A DNA stretch of 64,000 bases, taken from the NCBI GenBank assembly GCA_947650285.1, contig CANTFL010001332.1:310001-374000 (forward strand). The letters are read 5' to 3'. This document shows, one piece after another, positions 13,546 to 27,000 of the stretch. Numbering within the stretch: position 1 is the stretch's first letter; each line of letters begins with the position of its first letter. The notes beneath the pieces are model-generated. The model saw only the letters and a program-made list of their open reading frames with translations. It was not told the origin of the DNA and searched no databases. A program made the translations under genes and the position numbers. This stretch comes from Hyaloperonospora brassicae. Its lineage: Eukaryota; Oomycota; Peronosporomycetes; Peronosporales; Peronosporaceae.

Positions 13546-13899
13546 TCCGATAACTCTGACGGGAGTGGTAGAGGGTGCAAAGGTGCATGAAAAAAGACTA
13601 GAATTTACCCATTAGCTATCCCCACAAGAACGGAAGTACTTGAGCACAACTGATGTTGGAATGGACAGTACTAATCTCGAATTGCGTTGAGTTACTTCTA
13701 ATAACGTCCACAATGCTGACTCATTGGTGCATCATGACACTAAGCCATTATCCATGGGCGCTATTCACTACGATAGAAAACGACGAGAAGAAGTGTGTCG
13801 CCGGCCACTGCTGTAAAATTCAGCTGGCCATTTATGGTTTTGTATCGGATTGATGACGATCGAAACTGCTATCAAGGTATCAAGCTTGCTGTGATAGAT

Positions 13900-15144
13900 T
13901 CGAGAATTGAACCATCATACGCACATATCATCTTTCTTGTACGTATGCCTGAATAACATTGCTGAGCAGACTGATGCAAATCTGCGTTTCTACAGTAAGG
14001 TTTCCCACACTATTGTACTACAAAGACGGCCCACTAGGTCGGGGATAAGTGAACTAGCGACTATGTTCAGTCGTCCTGATGTATACCTCACGTAGAAAAT
14101 GTACTACGCAGAGAATTACAGCCACCTCACCATTATTATGGCAGGTGTTCACGGTCGGCGGATGTGCGGATAAACACATGGTCCGAATAAATAATAACGA
14201 TCGATGCATCTTCAAGACGATGGATGCAAAAATTAGCTTGAGCCGATTTTCTCAATACAATAGAGTTGTCATGCACGGAGTAAATGTTTCACAGTCAGTT
14301 GGCCAGCTGATGCGAATACAAGCAAAGGATGCCTGCTGGCGTCTATGTTTTGTTACATCAATGCTCACCGATTGCGGATTGGATGGCATCAAAAACACAT
14401 AAAAGGGTTTGTCCTGGTCTGCAAACACCAACACTGGCTGTTGTATCAATATTTTCCCAATGGCTTCGAGGGAGTGCTAGAAACTAGCATCGCAAAACAA
14501 CCTCTCATCGAGCGAAACAGTTTAATGGTCATCTTGGCGTACTTGAGAGAAAACGTGCGCAAATACACCACCGATCCAAGTAGATTGCAAAGTTCATGAC
14601 ATCGACTAGCACAGGACAGTCGGTGATCGCCAAACTTTAATCGGCGCAGCGTAAAACGTATATGTAGACGATGTCCTCAAATTGATGTATCGCTAGCTTT
14701 CAATCTGCAATTCTTGAGGCTGGAGTACATACTTGCGCATACGTACAACAGCCTTTTAGAAGCCAATGGTCTTTCACATCTATTTTCCGGCCATATATTG
14801 TTGTGGAACCGCACATGGACGAAGTTAATCGGTGCGGTGTCTCGCACCAAGCTCAGTAGAGTTTTACACATTTCTTGAATGGAAGAGGCGCTACTTGTTC
14901 TTTGTTGGATCAGTAGCCACTCCTAGGGTATATCAATGTGGTTGCTTACTTCTTCTCTGTACAAGCTGTCTCGTTCAAGCAAAAGAACCTGATCGAAATT
15001 GTCGATCGGATCCATGGACGAACATATGGTACGTGATGACTTATCATTTAAAATGACATATTTTGTTTGATTCTCTGTTTCATCCAGTACATTGAATTTA
15101 TCAGCTTTGAACATGTTAAATGTGTGCACTGTTCTAATCCTCAT
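13900..15144 (-). pseudogene. Reverse transcriptase/RNase H relic of element B
   Basis: From 15144 to 14923 the minus strand reads RIRTVHTFNMF and then SSMDPIDNFDQVLLLERD, which follows RIVHAFNKL and SSMDLMDGFYQILMRERD of the intact RT. From 14871 to 14677 it follows the region after the YFDD box (LLSLVRDTAP against LLRPVRDFAP), with the catalytic YFDD itself destroyed. From 14449 it reads VLVFADQDKPF against ILAIADQDRPF, the start of RNase H, and further left YSVHDNSIVLRKSAQANF against YPVHDKELLAMKYALAKF. Several frameshifts and stops; dead copy. Confidence 0.8.
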
Positions 15145-16602
15145 GTTGCCTTGTGCATACAGAAGGGTAAGGAGGTATGTGAGTTACTGAAGCTATCCCG
15201 AAAGACCACTTATTTGCGATAATGACTAGATTATCGATTACAACGAATTATTCACAAAATTGTGACCAATGCTCCATGATGGAGTACTCCAATCCAAGTT
15301 CACAAGTAATCCGTCCTGGATCATTTATCATGTCTCTGTTTGCTATCTTGACGAGTTCCGTAATCGATAAACAGATTCCACTGCGCGTATTTATAAAATG
15401 TGATTTTAATTCGATCGATTCCTCGTAAAACGGAATCCCCGGAATTACCTTCCAGGACCTAGGCGTGTATTGCTTACTCCTGTTCTTCTCGGCGAGAACA
15501 ATCTCGTCGGTCGATGAGCTGCTCAGAACTGTTTAATGTTAGCAAGCACCACTACCAATAGAATACCATCTTGGCCTTTGCGATGAATGATCTTATCTGC
15601 TTGAAGTATTCACAACGCCGATCTTGCAATAAAATGTAGATTTGACTAGGGAAAATAAGGTATCTCTGAAGTCACTTCAAAGACGCGATCGGATCGTTTA
15701 AATAGCGTCTACACTGATTCTTAAATTAGCCAATCCATCCAATGTATCGATTAAGCCCTAGAAACTTATTCACTACGCTACTGAGGACTAATTCTCCCAA
15801 GCTTTGGCATGGTTAATTAAATTTATTTTGTGACGTAGTTACCGTTTACAAAATTAAAATAGGCAGAGTTGGCCGATGTCTGAGTTAAAGAATTGCGCCT
15901 CTATAAAGTATTAATGTCCCAAGAGTATGTTATTGTATTCGAGGGGTTTTGCTATTGAATATTTGAATTATAGTCAGTATTATTTTGTTTACTGTTTTAA
16001 GCAAGTTGATTAGATTTCTTACAGTCGGAAAGCTGTCAATCTTGAGGCGGATGATCACCGGTCGGCACCATAATGAAGCTATCGGTGTGAGAGTTGGATA
16101 TATGAATTTGCAAATAGAAGCGAGATAACTTGAGATTCATATAAATGATCGATAATAAATAATATATAATACAGATCTTGTAGCGTATGCATGCTATAGC
16201 TCACACCATGCCAATGTTCGTTGATTCCTTTACGTAGACCGGCCTACAATTTTGCGGTAAGTTTATCGATAATTGTGAAAGGACCAATGTCAAAGTATTT
16301 AAATCGTGGATTATGGCATAATATAACCTGAGTACACTGTTTACGGTAGTTAGTGTGGCCCACGCTAATTTCGAATCTCGAGATATTGAGGAAAAGCATC
16401 AATAAGGTGGGCCTCATTAAATGTGTGTGGGAACTCTAATTGGTGTAAGCACGCATAATATTGCAGACCGACCAAAAATATTGCTCACTTTAAATTGAGT
16501 GGCTACGGCGTCATGCCAAATTGGCAAGTGAACTCGATTTAAGAGCCCTTCCGCGTGCAAGTCATTCTACAAACAGCGTCGACTTAACCCTCTGTCGGCA
16601 TT
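15145..16602. other. AT-rich interval, no gene recognised
   Basis: By position this should hold the protease and early pol part of element B up to the nested transposon, but I could not align it. No intact frame of note. Confidence 0.4.
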
Positions 16603-18245
16603 TTGATTTCATCTGCCGATAGCGATGACGACGATGACAACAATACTGTCCTGCAAGCTTCACTGGAGGCTGAGTTGACTATAAACGATGAGTTAGAGTT
16701 GACCTTAAAGCCGCTTCTACAGCAAGTAAGGACTATGTCTGACCGAGACCGCATAGCTCAAAAGATAACTGCCGATGTAGAATAGAACGAGGAGCTAAGA
16801 TTGCGTCGCGCACGATCTGGTATTTTCCAGATCAACTTCGAGACGCGAAAAAGGCGAACTTAATGAAGGCATATCGTTGGTGGAAGGATAGAGACACGAT
16901 CACCTCCAGCTTATCGAAAAAGCGTCGCAAAAGTGATATTACCAAGGCAGAAAACAGCATGCAGCAACGTAGCCCTCGATTTTGCTTGAAAAAGGAGGCA
17001 ATGGATGGCCAAGGTCGCAAACGCCAGCCAAGGGTCACCTAGATTCATGCGGAATTGGTGGTCGTGTTTGACCGAATATGCAAAGCTGGGTTAGGCTGAA
17101 TTTATGGTGTTGAGAAGCGTGGAAAAAACATTCCGAGGACGTCACAAGGTCAATTTCACTCAGCCTTTCGTGATATGCTCGATGGGGAGACGCTCGACGA
17201 GCGCATCACATCAAGATTGATTTTGTCTTTTCAAGAGTTGAACAATATCATCAATCGCATCAATACTAGCAATCTGATGACAAGCCCAGCCACTCAGCTA
17301 CAAATTAAAAATAATATCCTACCATCTCAGCCAAGTTGCATGTGATTTTAAAAGTGGAAAACTGAATTAAGCTTATTTTGACAGGCTCGACAAAACCAAT
17401 ATCATCGTCAATGTCGAAAATGGTAAGACTCTAGGTTTTCCCGGCGACCAAAAAGAAATCATGTTGATGTTGCATCGAGTTGTATTTAAATGACTATGGC
17501 GGTTCAAATTGCGGCGGTAAATTTGCAAGACTCGAGCCAGCGTTTATAAATTGTCAAACCGAATCTCTATATTGTCCGATTCGTGGCATACCAGACGATG
17601 TCCCAGGCGTGGCCTATCGGACCGGACGTAAAGGATGAATAGAAAAGCAAAGTTATGGTCCAGTATCTTAAATAGCGTCGGGTAATCTTCTCCGATAGAT
17701 GTGGTCTAGCAGCGGGTTCTATTTATGGACAACTGTGGTGGCCACCACGAGAGTTCTAGAACAGCAATCTTCGTTACAACAGCTCAACGCAGTGATGCGG
17801 ATGCATCCCAACAATTTGACACATTTTTGCGAGCCTTGTGACTCATAAATCATACAAAATATCAAATAGGTGTGGACAGAGAAGTAAAGGATGGAAAAAT
17901 TAGTTTGATTAAGCTCCATGCTAACCGATCTGCTCCGAGATCGTCCGGCAAGCTGTCTAATCCTGGCAAAATCTTTTTTTGAAACTGGCTGACGAAGCCG
18001 TGCGTGCCGTGAATTCAACGAAGGACAACAATGGCGTGTCGAATGCACGCAAGGCAATGAGTCCATGAGGTCTTGGATGTTATCTATATTGCGAGTGGCA
18101 AGAGTCTCAATTGTTAACTGAGCTGCAGATGATTATCAACAACCATGAGGCTCACTTTTACGGGACACCAGTACCAGTAGAAGCAGAAGTGGTAAAAAAA
18201 TTGTTTGAGATTACTCGTGATTTAGGTTATTTTGACTTTAGGTAA
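16603..18245 (+). pseudogene. Decayed pogo-like DDE transposase nested in element B
   Basis: Plus-strand fragments in order resemble the CENP-B-HTH/DDE_1 transposases common in oomycetes. A basic, helix-turn-helix-like part reads DGQGRKRQPRVT, then a stop, then IHAELVVVFDRICKAGL (about 16992-17090). A catalytic-domain stretch reads PIRGIPDDVPGVAYRTGRKG (about 17577-17636). The second catalytic aspartate motif reads FMDNCGGHH (about 17722-17750). The C-terminal part reads LSNPGKIFF (about 17957), and the end reads HFYGTPVPVEAEVVKKLFEI near 18155-18215. Frames switch and several stops intervene, so it is dead. The family call is from recognition of these motifs; terminal inverted repeats were not found. 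It separates the gag and pol relics of element B. Confidence 0.7.
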
Positions 18246-18999
18246 GCAAAGGCTAAGATCCATAATACATGGACATTTTTCGTTCTTACGTACTTGAAGG
18301 TGTTCGCTTGTTCTAAACAATGTCTAAACCACATCGTGCCTCATTATGGAATGATTGATGTACCTGATCCCAACCCTGGCACCACTTTATACAAGGTTGT
18401 TAGGCTTGTCTAACGGTGTGGGAGCGCGGAGCGGATTTCAGCGGACTTATGAGTGACAACGCAAGTTAGTTTGCTCTTAAGTGAAGACCATCATTTTCAT
18501 TGAAACCTATTTAAGTACAAATTTCTATATGTTCTATTATCTTGTATGCTATAGATATCAAAGTTAAGACTCTTCGTACCCAGACCGGCCGTTTGACGAC
18601 GAGGCCAAATTGAGGCATTGTCAAATCACACTAATTAAGGCATTTACTTCATCTAGTGTCACCATAAATACGGCAATTATTAGCGCACATTATACACTGT
18701 GGCCAACTCTATTCAACGAGTAAAACTATTCAGCTGCCCACGCTGATTACCGTAATCAGTGTAATTTCTTATTCTCTATTTGAGAGCAGTCTGTTAGTCG
18801 TGTCAGTATAGTTGATGCAGCACTACAGCGATTTTGGCTAATATTAAGGAGAACATTACAATACGTTATCTAATCAAAATTGAGGAATTGCCAAATTTAT
18901 GATTACGCTCTTTTTGCGGATATGAAAGCTGACTCAGATGCTAATAGAAAGAGAGTAGTAAATATAAAATATATATGTTGTCATAATGGATTATATTAT

Positions 19000-19506
19000 C
19001 TACCTGTTTGTGCGTATACACGATCGCTTATAATCTTCCGATGTACTTGCTTGGTACATGTCAGCCCACATACTCAAAGAGCTTGATGCCGCATCCAATA
19101 TATGATAATCCGGAATTTGGACACGCAAATGCAGGACTGTAGCTCTATGAATTAATAGATCCACGATAACGGAGCTAAAACGTTTACCTGACGGTCGTGG
19201 GCATAAGAATCGATTACTTTTGAATCGCGCTGTACTCTGTTCGGGTCGATATGTTGTACAAACGATCACAACCTTCATCAGTCGGATCGTTTGCTTTTGC
19301 CGTGAAAAATTTTGTATTTGCTTTTCTAGCGCGATGGTTTCTACTTCTTGCTTCCAGCAATGATAAGAAACAATAGCCTCAGCGCCTTCCACTAGCATTT
19401 TTTTTATCAATACAAATCGTTCATTTATCATGTCCCAGTGAGTTGTTGCCCGAGAAAATTCCTCAAATTGAGGTTTGTGAGATGCTAAAATACACAATAA
19501 ATGCAT
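19000..19506 (-). pseudogene. gag relic of element B
   Basis: A 168-codon minus-strand frame. Its C-terminal part, VQIPDY followed by SSSLSMWADMYQA, follows VDISKYSG and DSLLLWFVELDRA of the intact gag, keeping the spacing of the hydrophobic and tryptophan positions. The N-terminal part is rich in E, K and Q and would fit the coiled coil of gag. No zinc knuckle is left. It is to the right of the nested transposase relic, as expected for the 5' end of a minus-strand element. Confidence 0.55.
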
Positions 19507-22500
19507 TATTACTACATGTTTTGCAAATTATTATGGCGACTTCATCGTTCATTCATACGTAGGTAGGTTACCTTCGACTAATCTATCCTTCACGTTCGGT
19601 ACTATGAATCGCTTTGAAATAGTTCTATGAAGCTCGCAATCTATATTGCTGGCTCGAATTCGCCTATCCAGATTTCTGTACTTCGTACATTTTTTGGTTT
19701 AAGTCTCTTGATCGTGTAGGTCATCGTATTAACGTATGGCTATACAAATTATAATCGAAAGCAAGTACGCTTACACATTTGTTGTACCCTGAATTTGCAA
19801 ACACATGTATTTATCATCATTTGTATCAATACGATGACATACTCATTCTAATTTGATGCCTTGTGCCTTGTACTTAGTACGCCCTTTATTCGTATCGAGT
19901 AACATCCAACCTTCACTTCAGTAGAATAAGCACATGGAGCTTACTAATATTTTCCTTTTTTTCACTTACGTTCATTTCCAGATACACATTGTTGTATGCA
20001 TATAATCAACTACATATGAATGAATAGCACACCCTAACAAAATTGACCCAACCGAATACATTTGAGCATTTTTCGTACTAATTATGCCAATCAGGCTTTC
20101 ACGAAAACATTTCCTTAATGCGTGATCAGCAGTACCTTGTTATTTTTCATCGCTCTTGCTAATATCACATTGTTCACAAATATCAATTGAACCTCCATAC
20201 CCAGTCTGGAAAATACATTAATTATCAAGGTCGTAATGTCATCTGGTGTGCTTTTAGATACTTGCAGATCGTGGCTTTCGATTGATCTGTATTTGGTCGG
20301 TCATCTCTTGAGGATACAACTTCAAAAACACGCGCTTTCCACTGGTATCGGCTTATGACAGCATATCTCCTTCTGCGTTCGAGTAATTCCATTTATTCTT
20401 AATCATGTTAGAAATGGTTTGCGTCTTCATCGCATTACCTTTGATTTGTAACGAAGGTTTTTCCTCGGGAAATATATCGATCTATAAAACGCCTTGGCAT
20501 TCCATTATATGGTACAGTAGAGTCTCCCTTATTTATTGTAGCTGAGACCGCCAACATTTGATGAAATAACGACATTATTGTATGGCAGAGTTATGGGGAA
20601 GAATAGAATCGAAAGGTCCTACATGTTGTGATAAAGGCGCCTCGGTATGATTCTCGCACATGAGCTTGTAGCTTATTGGTTTGGCGAGGCCGCACCGCCC
20701 GTCCTATTTCGGAATGCTGCATCGATGCTGTCAGAGCTCAGAATTTTGTGGTTGGAGCATGAGACTGGACAGGGGTTCTCAGGAATGATTTAGAAGATGC
20801 AGGACTATGTGGGAAAGCTTTAGCAAAAATTCCAATAGCAACAAACTCTGAATCATTTTTTGTAGTGGTCCCTCCGCACTAGTGTAGTGATTGTATGGCA
20901 AAAAAATCGCTGGCTCTAATAGTACAAATTGAGAGGGTTTCCTTTATATTTGACCTGGGCCCAACATGGAAAACAAGATGTTAATTAAGGAAAGTAGACT
21001 ATTGAATAAGATACCAAAAAATTACGGAGACTATAATGTACATTCAAGTTCGATTTCAAATTGAACAAACTTGAGTCTCATTCTCTATTCATTACTCTTT
21101 TGATTCCTTCGAAACGTATTAAAACTCATAAACTTAATTGACGCTACAATCTAAGCACCACGTTACGACAATGTAAGATGATGTATCAATCATAACGCTT
21201 ATTGTTGTTATCAGCCCCGGTGCATATTGATGTTATTTCCCTTCGATAAGACGATATATGATCCTCTTCTTGAACACGAACCACTTGTTTTTGTTGACTT
21301 ACGTTCTATAAATTTTCGGTCTCATCGTTCGTCAAATTTTTCCGTTTGCGATACCCTCACCTTATAAATTGACACGTCATACATTAATCCGTTCCTCTTT
21401 ATGGCTAGTTTAAATCACCTCATAATCCCGATACCTGCTCAATAAAACTTAATTTTAAAATTTCGTGCTATTTAGTATACCCTATCAATCTTGCAGGACA
21501 TTATTATTCAATTTCTGGACTGATTTAAACTCAATTTGTATGGCACAACATCAACGTTGTGCTGCTAGAAAACGCATTAATTGTATACTACAGAGCCTAC
21601 TTCCTAAGTTAATTACTGCATGTGAAAGCGATGTGCCAACGCATACTTCATCAAACTTGATGAATGCTGTTGCAATTCGATCAACCTACCTAGCTTTTTT
21701 AATCTCGTATTGTAATCGCCTAAATATCCGTAAGCGAAGGCATCATAACTTAGTGACTGATGTCTTTATAGATAGGTTGAGAGATTTCAAACCATATCCT
21801 ACGCCGATGACAGCCGTGCGAAATTTTACGCGATCATTTCGGGGAATTTCTTGGTATTCATAACGACAGTGATACAACAAATTGCCGTATTGTTAAACTG
21901 TCGTATATATTGTGCCTAGCGCACGATTTGAACTCTATCATCAAAATTACGCTATTGAAAATCGACACCTCGTGAGTGTGATCATATGGGTAAGCAATTG
22001 ACTGTTTTTGTGACGTATAATGAGTTTTTATCTTCTAGCGACGTTGATCTTGTGCAAATAGTAAAAGATCGCCTCAGATATCTCTACTAGAAGCCTCTAT
22101 CATTAGCGTAACAATTTGTGGCTGTCAAGGATGTATAAGAAAAGCTATCCATCTAATGTATCAAATTATGGATTTTATCGGCTCTCCTAAAGTATGCAAA
22201 AAGCATGGTTGATATGTCTAACGTGTGTAAGTACCGAGTCGAATACACAAATAAACAGATGACTACTAAAAAAAACTTCAAACAGCACGAAAGGTTTTTA
22301 TTACGTAGAACTAGATTCCGCGATAATTGTGCCGCATGTGGCTTTGTGAGTGCCATAAATCTTGTACATCACAGCTTGTTGCAGTGACATTAATGGTAAA
22401 TTTGCGCGTCTCTACTAATTTTTTGTGGTGGCTTCTTACGAAAACTGTCATTCCTGCAATTTGATTCCACGTTTCAGCACCTATCCAATTAGACATCGGC

Positions 22501-25099
22501 GACGTCGTATCTATATTGCTCTAATCGTATTCAAAATTACAAGCCTCCAATGATTATGTAGCACGTTGTACAACAGGCCAGTAAAGGATTCCAGAGCTGG
22601 TGGAGGGAGATATTTTATTTTTATGAATCATTTTACTCATGCAAGCAATAAAGTAATTTTATCCCTAAAAATACACGATGTAATACTCGACTTGTAAATA
22701 CTCAACGTCTTCCGACCTCGGGCGAAGATACTTTATAAGGGTCGCGCGTCGTTGCAATACAGAAATGCATGTTACGTAAGCTCATGTCCCTCTTTCAGTG
22801 TCCACATGGACAACCCGGGAGATTGTTTACCACATCGTAGTGTGCAAAACCTCGTAGCTTGATCCGGTGAAAGTGCGGATGCACCATAATTTAGACAAAT
22901 GATTGGAGAAAATGTATTTCCCTGTCACATTTATAACTGAAGTGGAGACCTACGTGTCAACCAGATTTCATACCGCTACGCGATAATCCTTATCAGCCCT
23001 TTCGTGCCGGGATATTGTTTCAAATGGTCTGAGCTAAACGGGGTAGCGAACGCATGCTTTGTATGCATTTTGTAACCATCTTTACAATTGAATCCAGATC
23101 GAATCAGGGTTAAGATTCCTAAATTCGTACAATCAGGTATATAGAGCAACGTCCTCTTATTAGCAGATCAAGGCGTATATTTGTCAAAAAGATTATCGCT
23201 AACGACGGAAGTATTGATACGATCCGCTTTATGGAAGATACATCCTGTCTAGAAGACTCCAGAATACAGTCCGTAATAGTGTAAGCGATGGGGGTAGAAT
23301 GGCTATTTCTAAGATAGTAGAATATAACACAGGATATAGAGTATATATAGTCACCAACAGGGTATTCCAAAGGCGAAAATTGTCGCCGGGTACCCTAGTT
23401 GATCTTTTCATGTCATAGCCCAAATGTTTGGGTATCCAGCTATAGAGATGTCGCACATGGAGGCTAACGGACTATATGGCGAATATTTGACCGTTTGTTG
23501 AGCCTCGTGTGCGTATAAACAAATTTCCGAAGTGTGGCATCGTTGACCCACTCTGCGCAGAAATGTCCACAATTTTGTAAACAAAAGTGCCGCATGTCGG
23601 GTATACGTGAACCGAATGTATATTAAAGCTCTGGCTCCGAACCCCTACCACCAGATATACTTGCTGACCCACGAATCATCGCACGCGAGCATATAAATGA
23701 GTTTTACTTACTTGTTGTTCTGAATGCCTCCACATGATTGATCGCCATCGCTCGCACTGTCCATACCGTATCATGCCGCTACGAAATTCGAATCGTGATG
23801 TGATAACTAAATGCGGTGAGCGGTGTGATGCGTACCATATAATTATAAAGATAATCGAGAAAATATACCATTACCGAATCATTGATGAAGGCACTAGTAC
23901 CACGTTTTAGTACCGTTGCAGTTGCCATCGGCATGCGCTCATCTCGTAGTTCCAGTATCCTTTATCTTACATCTTGGCAAAGCTTTTCCTCAGCTGCTAG
24001 CCCAATTTGTCGACTACAGTAGTTTTTGCCAAAGAATTCGTGCCATGAGTACGAATAAACGAATCTATTGACATTTTTTATCTTGGCTATGTCAGGCCAG
24101 CATGCCACACTAACATATTTTTTCATTTAATTCCTGAAGCAGAACGGGATCTTTGATCCCGTATGTGAACTTTAACAAATGACAGTCGTAGTCTTACTTG
24201 AAGAAGCCGCCCCCCCGCCAGTTCACAATTTTTTTAGCATTGTTTGTCGTGATTAGTTGAATTTATCTAAAACGATAGTGTTGTCTCGGCTTCAGTAACT
24301 CCGTCGGCTAATAACAAGTAATGTTGACCGATATGCTTTGCTCATGTATCGCAACATATAGCGTCTTCCCCTTATTAATTATCAGTATATAAACATCCGC
24401 AAACGTCCGTGTAGAATATTAAAACCGATTACAGATGATGCGGCGCGCAATGACGTACCGCCGTTTCATCGGCATATCAGAATATGCGCAGTGTAAACAA
24501 ATAGATGCCAGTTGTTATACGCGTAAACGCTACGTGTATGATTGAATATTCTAAATTTTAGCTTCATGAATCATGTTTACCGCAAATTAGCAATAAGTCG
24601 TTTAGAAAGAAGCGTCTAGTTGTCTGAAACTTCACAAAGCGCGAGAAACTAAAAAGGTTTGCGGTTTCTACTTCGCATACTTTTGGTTTTCGTGATGGTG
24701 ACGTGGTTTTGACTCGCCTATATTTTTTAAAAAGAAGATGTAGTTCTATCTGAGAGTGAACAAAGCCCATGGCATCTTCTGTGCATTATCAATCTGTAGA
24801 AACTTGCAACGAGTATATTGAGATAGATTCCTCACAATTATTGCTTCATGCTTCGTGTCGCCTCGACTATAACTATGACTAATTTTGTCTTCTATAGGTC
24901 TCATGGGATGGCGTCGTCTACCCGGAAGCATTGCCACACTTAACGGAAAACAAACCTCCCGTCATGGCGCGTGTTGGAGATTTATCCACCGGCTGGCGTG
25001 TGTAAAAGAAGGTTTGATGAACACGTAAAAAATTCGTGCAACTTACAATGTGAGTATGCAAATAAATTTGTGATAATAGCCCTTTGTGATCTACGTATT
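19507..25099. other. AT-rich decayed region, no gene recognised
   Basis: I see only short frames here. A minus-strand stretch at about 20090-20520 keeps long stop-poor runs interrupted by single stops, and a plus frame at 21465-21863 has 132 codons, but neither resembles a family I know. The 5' LTR of element B should lie just right of 19506 but is not visible. The likely content is older transposon debris. Confidence 0.5.
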
Positions 25100-25640
25100 T
25101 CTAATGCCCGTGACAAATCACACTTCTTACCCCGTGACTGGTAATCGCTTGAACCATCAAAGTAATACGGTCGAACTACAAAATCTCACGTACATGGTAC
25201 GTGCAGAGAAACAGAACTACCTGAGCACAAAACTTAATCAGTTCATTAATAAGTAAATTTGTACACTACATTTCATTTTATTCTTCATTATAGATCTCAT
25301 CTATCTAAATAAAATATATTAGCAACAACCTTCCAATTTTCATCCTGCTCACCACCCGTTGCGCGTGTTCGACATCGCATGTTGATTGATTTCGTCAATA
25401 TTATAGCATTGATCGGCGAATTGTGAAGCGGTGGCAAATATTACCTCTACCGGTAAGATTCATCAACATTTTGTCGCAAGAGCAATTCAATACACGTATC
25501 AAAAATCAAAATAATAGTATACATGAATACTGTTCCTGGCAGCGAAATGCAACAGACCCGCCGGATACATTGCCTCCCTGACTACCAGTCACTTCAGCGA
25601 CTTATGAATGGCTGAATGGAGGAAGATTGACCCCGTCTGG
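25100..25640 (-). repeat. LTR relic, reverse orientation (3' LTR of element A), ends approximate
   Basis: The stretch 25357-25490 follows the internal part of the reverse LTR at 57870-58365: a GTTGCGCGTG box, then a degraded TTGAT/ATCAA area, then GGTGGCAAATATTACC with the partner GGTAAGATT, where the other copy has GATGCCGAATATTACC and GGTAATATT. The ends are inferred from spacing only. Confidence 0.45.
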
Positions 25641-25686
25641 AGCATTTAAGTAGAGGAGCCTCTGCTTGGCCTAGCCTTAAAGAATT

Positions 25687-27000
25687 ATGAATTTCACTCC
25701 CATGGCGGATACACTCATGCGTATTGGGGAAAGTTTGCTACGAACGCAGATGCAAGAATGTGTAAAGCTAGCGAGAAGGCAAACCAAGACTGAGCAGCAT
25801 CGTTCTCCTACTCGTTCTACTGAGCAGCTGAAAACGTCAATCGTTTCAGTTGCACGTGGTAACGGACCAAATTCATCCCTTACACTCTCTGATTCTCCTT
25901 CGGGTGGGTGTCCCATGTCAAGAGACCTTTTCGATACAGAGGTTGTCAACTTGGGCAATTCTTACCTTGGATTCTACTTAAAATTACCTGAATAGCCCAC
26001 TAGATAGATCGTAGCTAAGAAGATGAAGACCCCTGAGTCAAGTACACGTAATCAGAACCTGAAGGATTGGTGTCGCGAGGTATTCGTGTCATTATGACAA
26101 AACCAGACATCTCGTAGCTGAGATCAAATCAGTTTTCTTTGCTTAAAAGTAAGACAAGTGGGACACACGACAGATTTGACGATCGTGGCACTGTCGGTGA
26201 GTCTGTGTCGAGCTACCGAAAAGAAGAGAACAAGGTGATCATGGCATCTGTGGTTTTGATACATCTGATGAAATTACAAATGAGTTGCGAGAATAAAAAT
26301 TACGGCGTTGTGAACATGAGAACAGGCCATGGACGCCTCCGCGACGAACTTTTGGAACTGTGTTACAGCATGACCGCTAAAAAGATTACAAATTTGATCT
26401 TTAGATCTTCAACGATACATGGCCTTGATAACATTGCAAAGCAATATTGGATTAAGCATAAATTTTGCATCAACTTTTTTAGAAGCCGCTGGTGTAGGTC
26501 TAACACCATTCTTTATAATGTGAAAATCATTGGTCGTGATGCCTGGTTTAGTTAACTTGCTGCTGCTCGCAGAAAGACTGAGAGAAAATATCCATCTGGT
26601 GCACGGTATCAAAAATCACCAATTGTCATGGGCCAGGTTTCTCTATATCTAGTAAAGATAAAGTCGCTATAATTGCATCGATATCTCCGGTTGCTTGCTT
26701 ATGGATTCTTGAACCCCATATTATCTCTCTTGGAGGATGCGCATCTCTTCCGAGATGTACGAAGTAATGGACACTTTACGATCCGTTTACCAAAACTTCA
26801 GTATTTGTTATTATATATACACGTCGAATCAACGAGTGCTTCTCATTTTAATGTTTGTCAATACTGACAACGTCGGCGATCAACATCTAGTTATACTTCC
26901 CATTGTTCTAGGAAGGCAGATACTCACGCGACCTGACAAAGTAGCTCGTCTATAGCATCAGCACGTCGCGTTGCTTTCAGAAACGCCCAAATGCAGACCG
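25687..27000 (+). pseudogene. Relic of the antisense ORF of element A
   Basis: Plus-strand sequence just inside the left LTR of the minus-strand element A. At 26415-26501 it reads IHGLDNIAKQYW, then INFFRSRWCRSN, against LHGLDPSAKNFR and LDVFLRHRWYNSN of the intact antisense protein (residues about 180-210). At 26520-26609 it reads NVKIIGRDAWF, a stop, then PSGARY, against NVKNFGREGWL and PTGARY. At 26737-26799, in another frame, it reads SSEMYEVMDTLRSVYQNF against SDEMRDAIANLQSVYKRL. These matches lie in the part of the intact ORF that overlaps no sense-strand gene, so only this protein can explain them. Stops and frameshifts show the copy is dead. Confidence 0.75.

Larger units (their letters stand above)
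9851..19560 (-). mobile_element. Element B: decayed Ty3/gypsy retrotransposon, minus strand
   Basis: Reading right to left, the order matches the intact element: gag relic (19506-19000), RT (15144-14677), RNase H (14449-14200), integrase (13545-13309), acidic linker (about 12930-12840) and 3' LTR (10216-9851). The antisense ORF relic lies on the plus strand (about 10244-12010). All frames are broken by many stops and indels and the DNA is AT-rich. A pogo-like transposon relic (16603-18245) sits between gag and RT, so element B is older than that insertion. The right end and 5' LTR are not resolved; 19560 is an estimate from gag position. Confidence 0.75.

Noticed and set aside
23229..23456. 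Possible further reverse transcriptase relic (minus strand)
   Set aside because: Only a vague pattern (VPGDNFRLWNTLL against TPSGMLWEWLV) without supporting neighbours.
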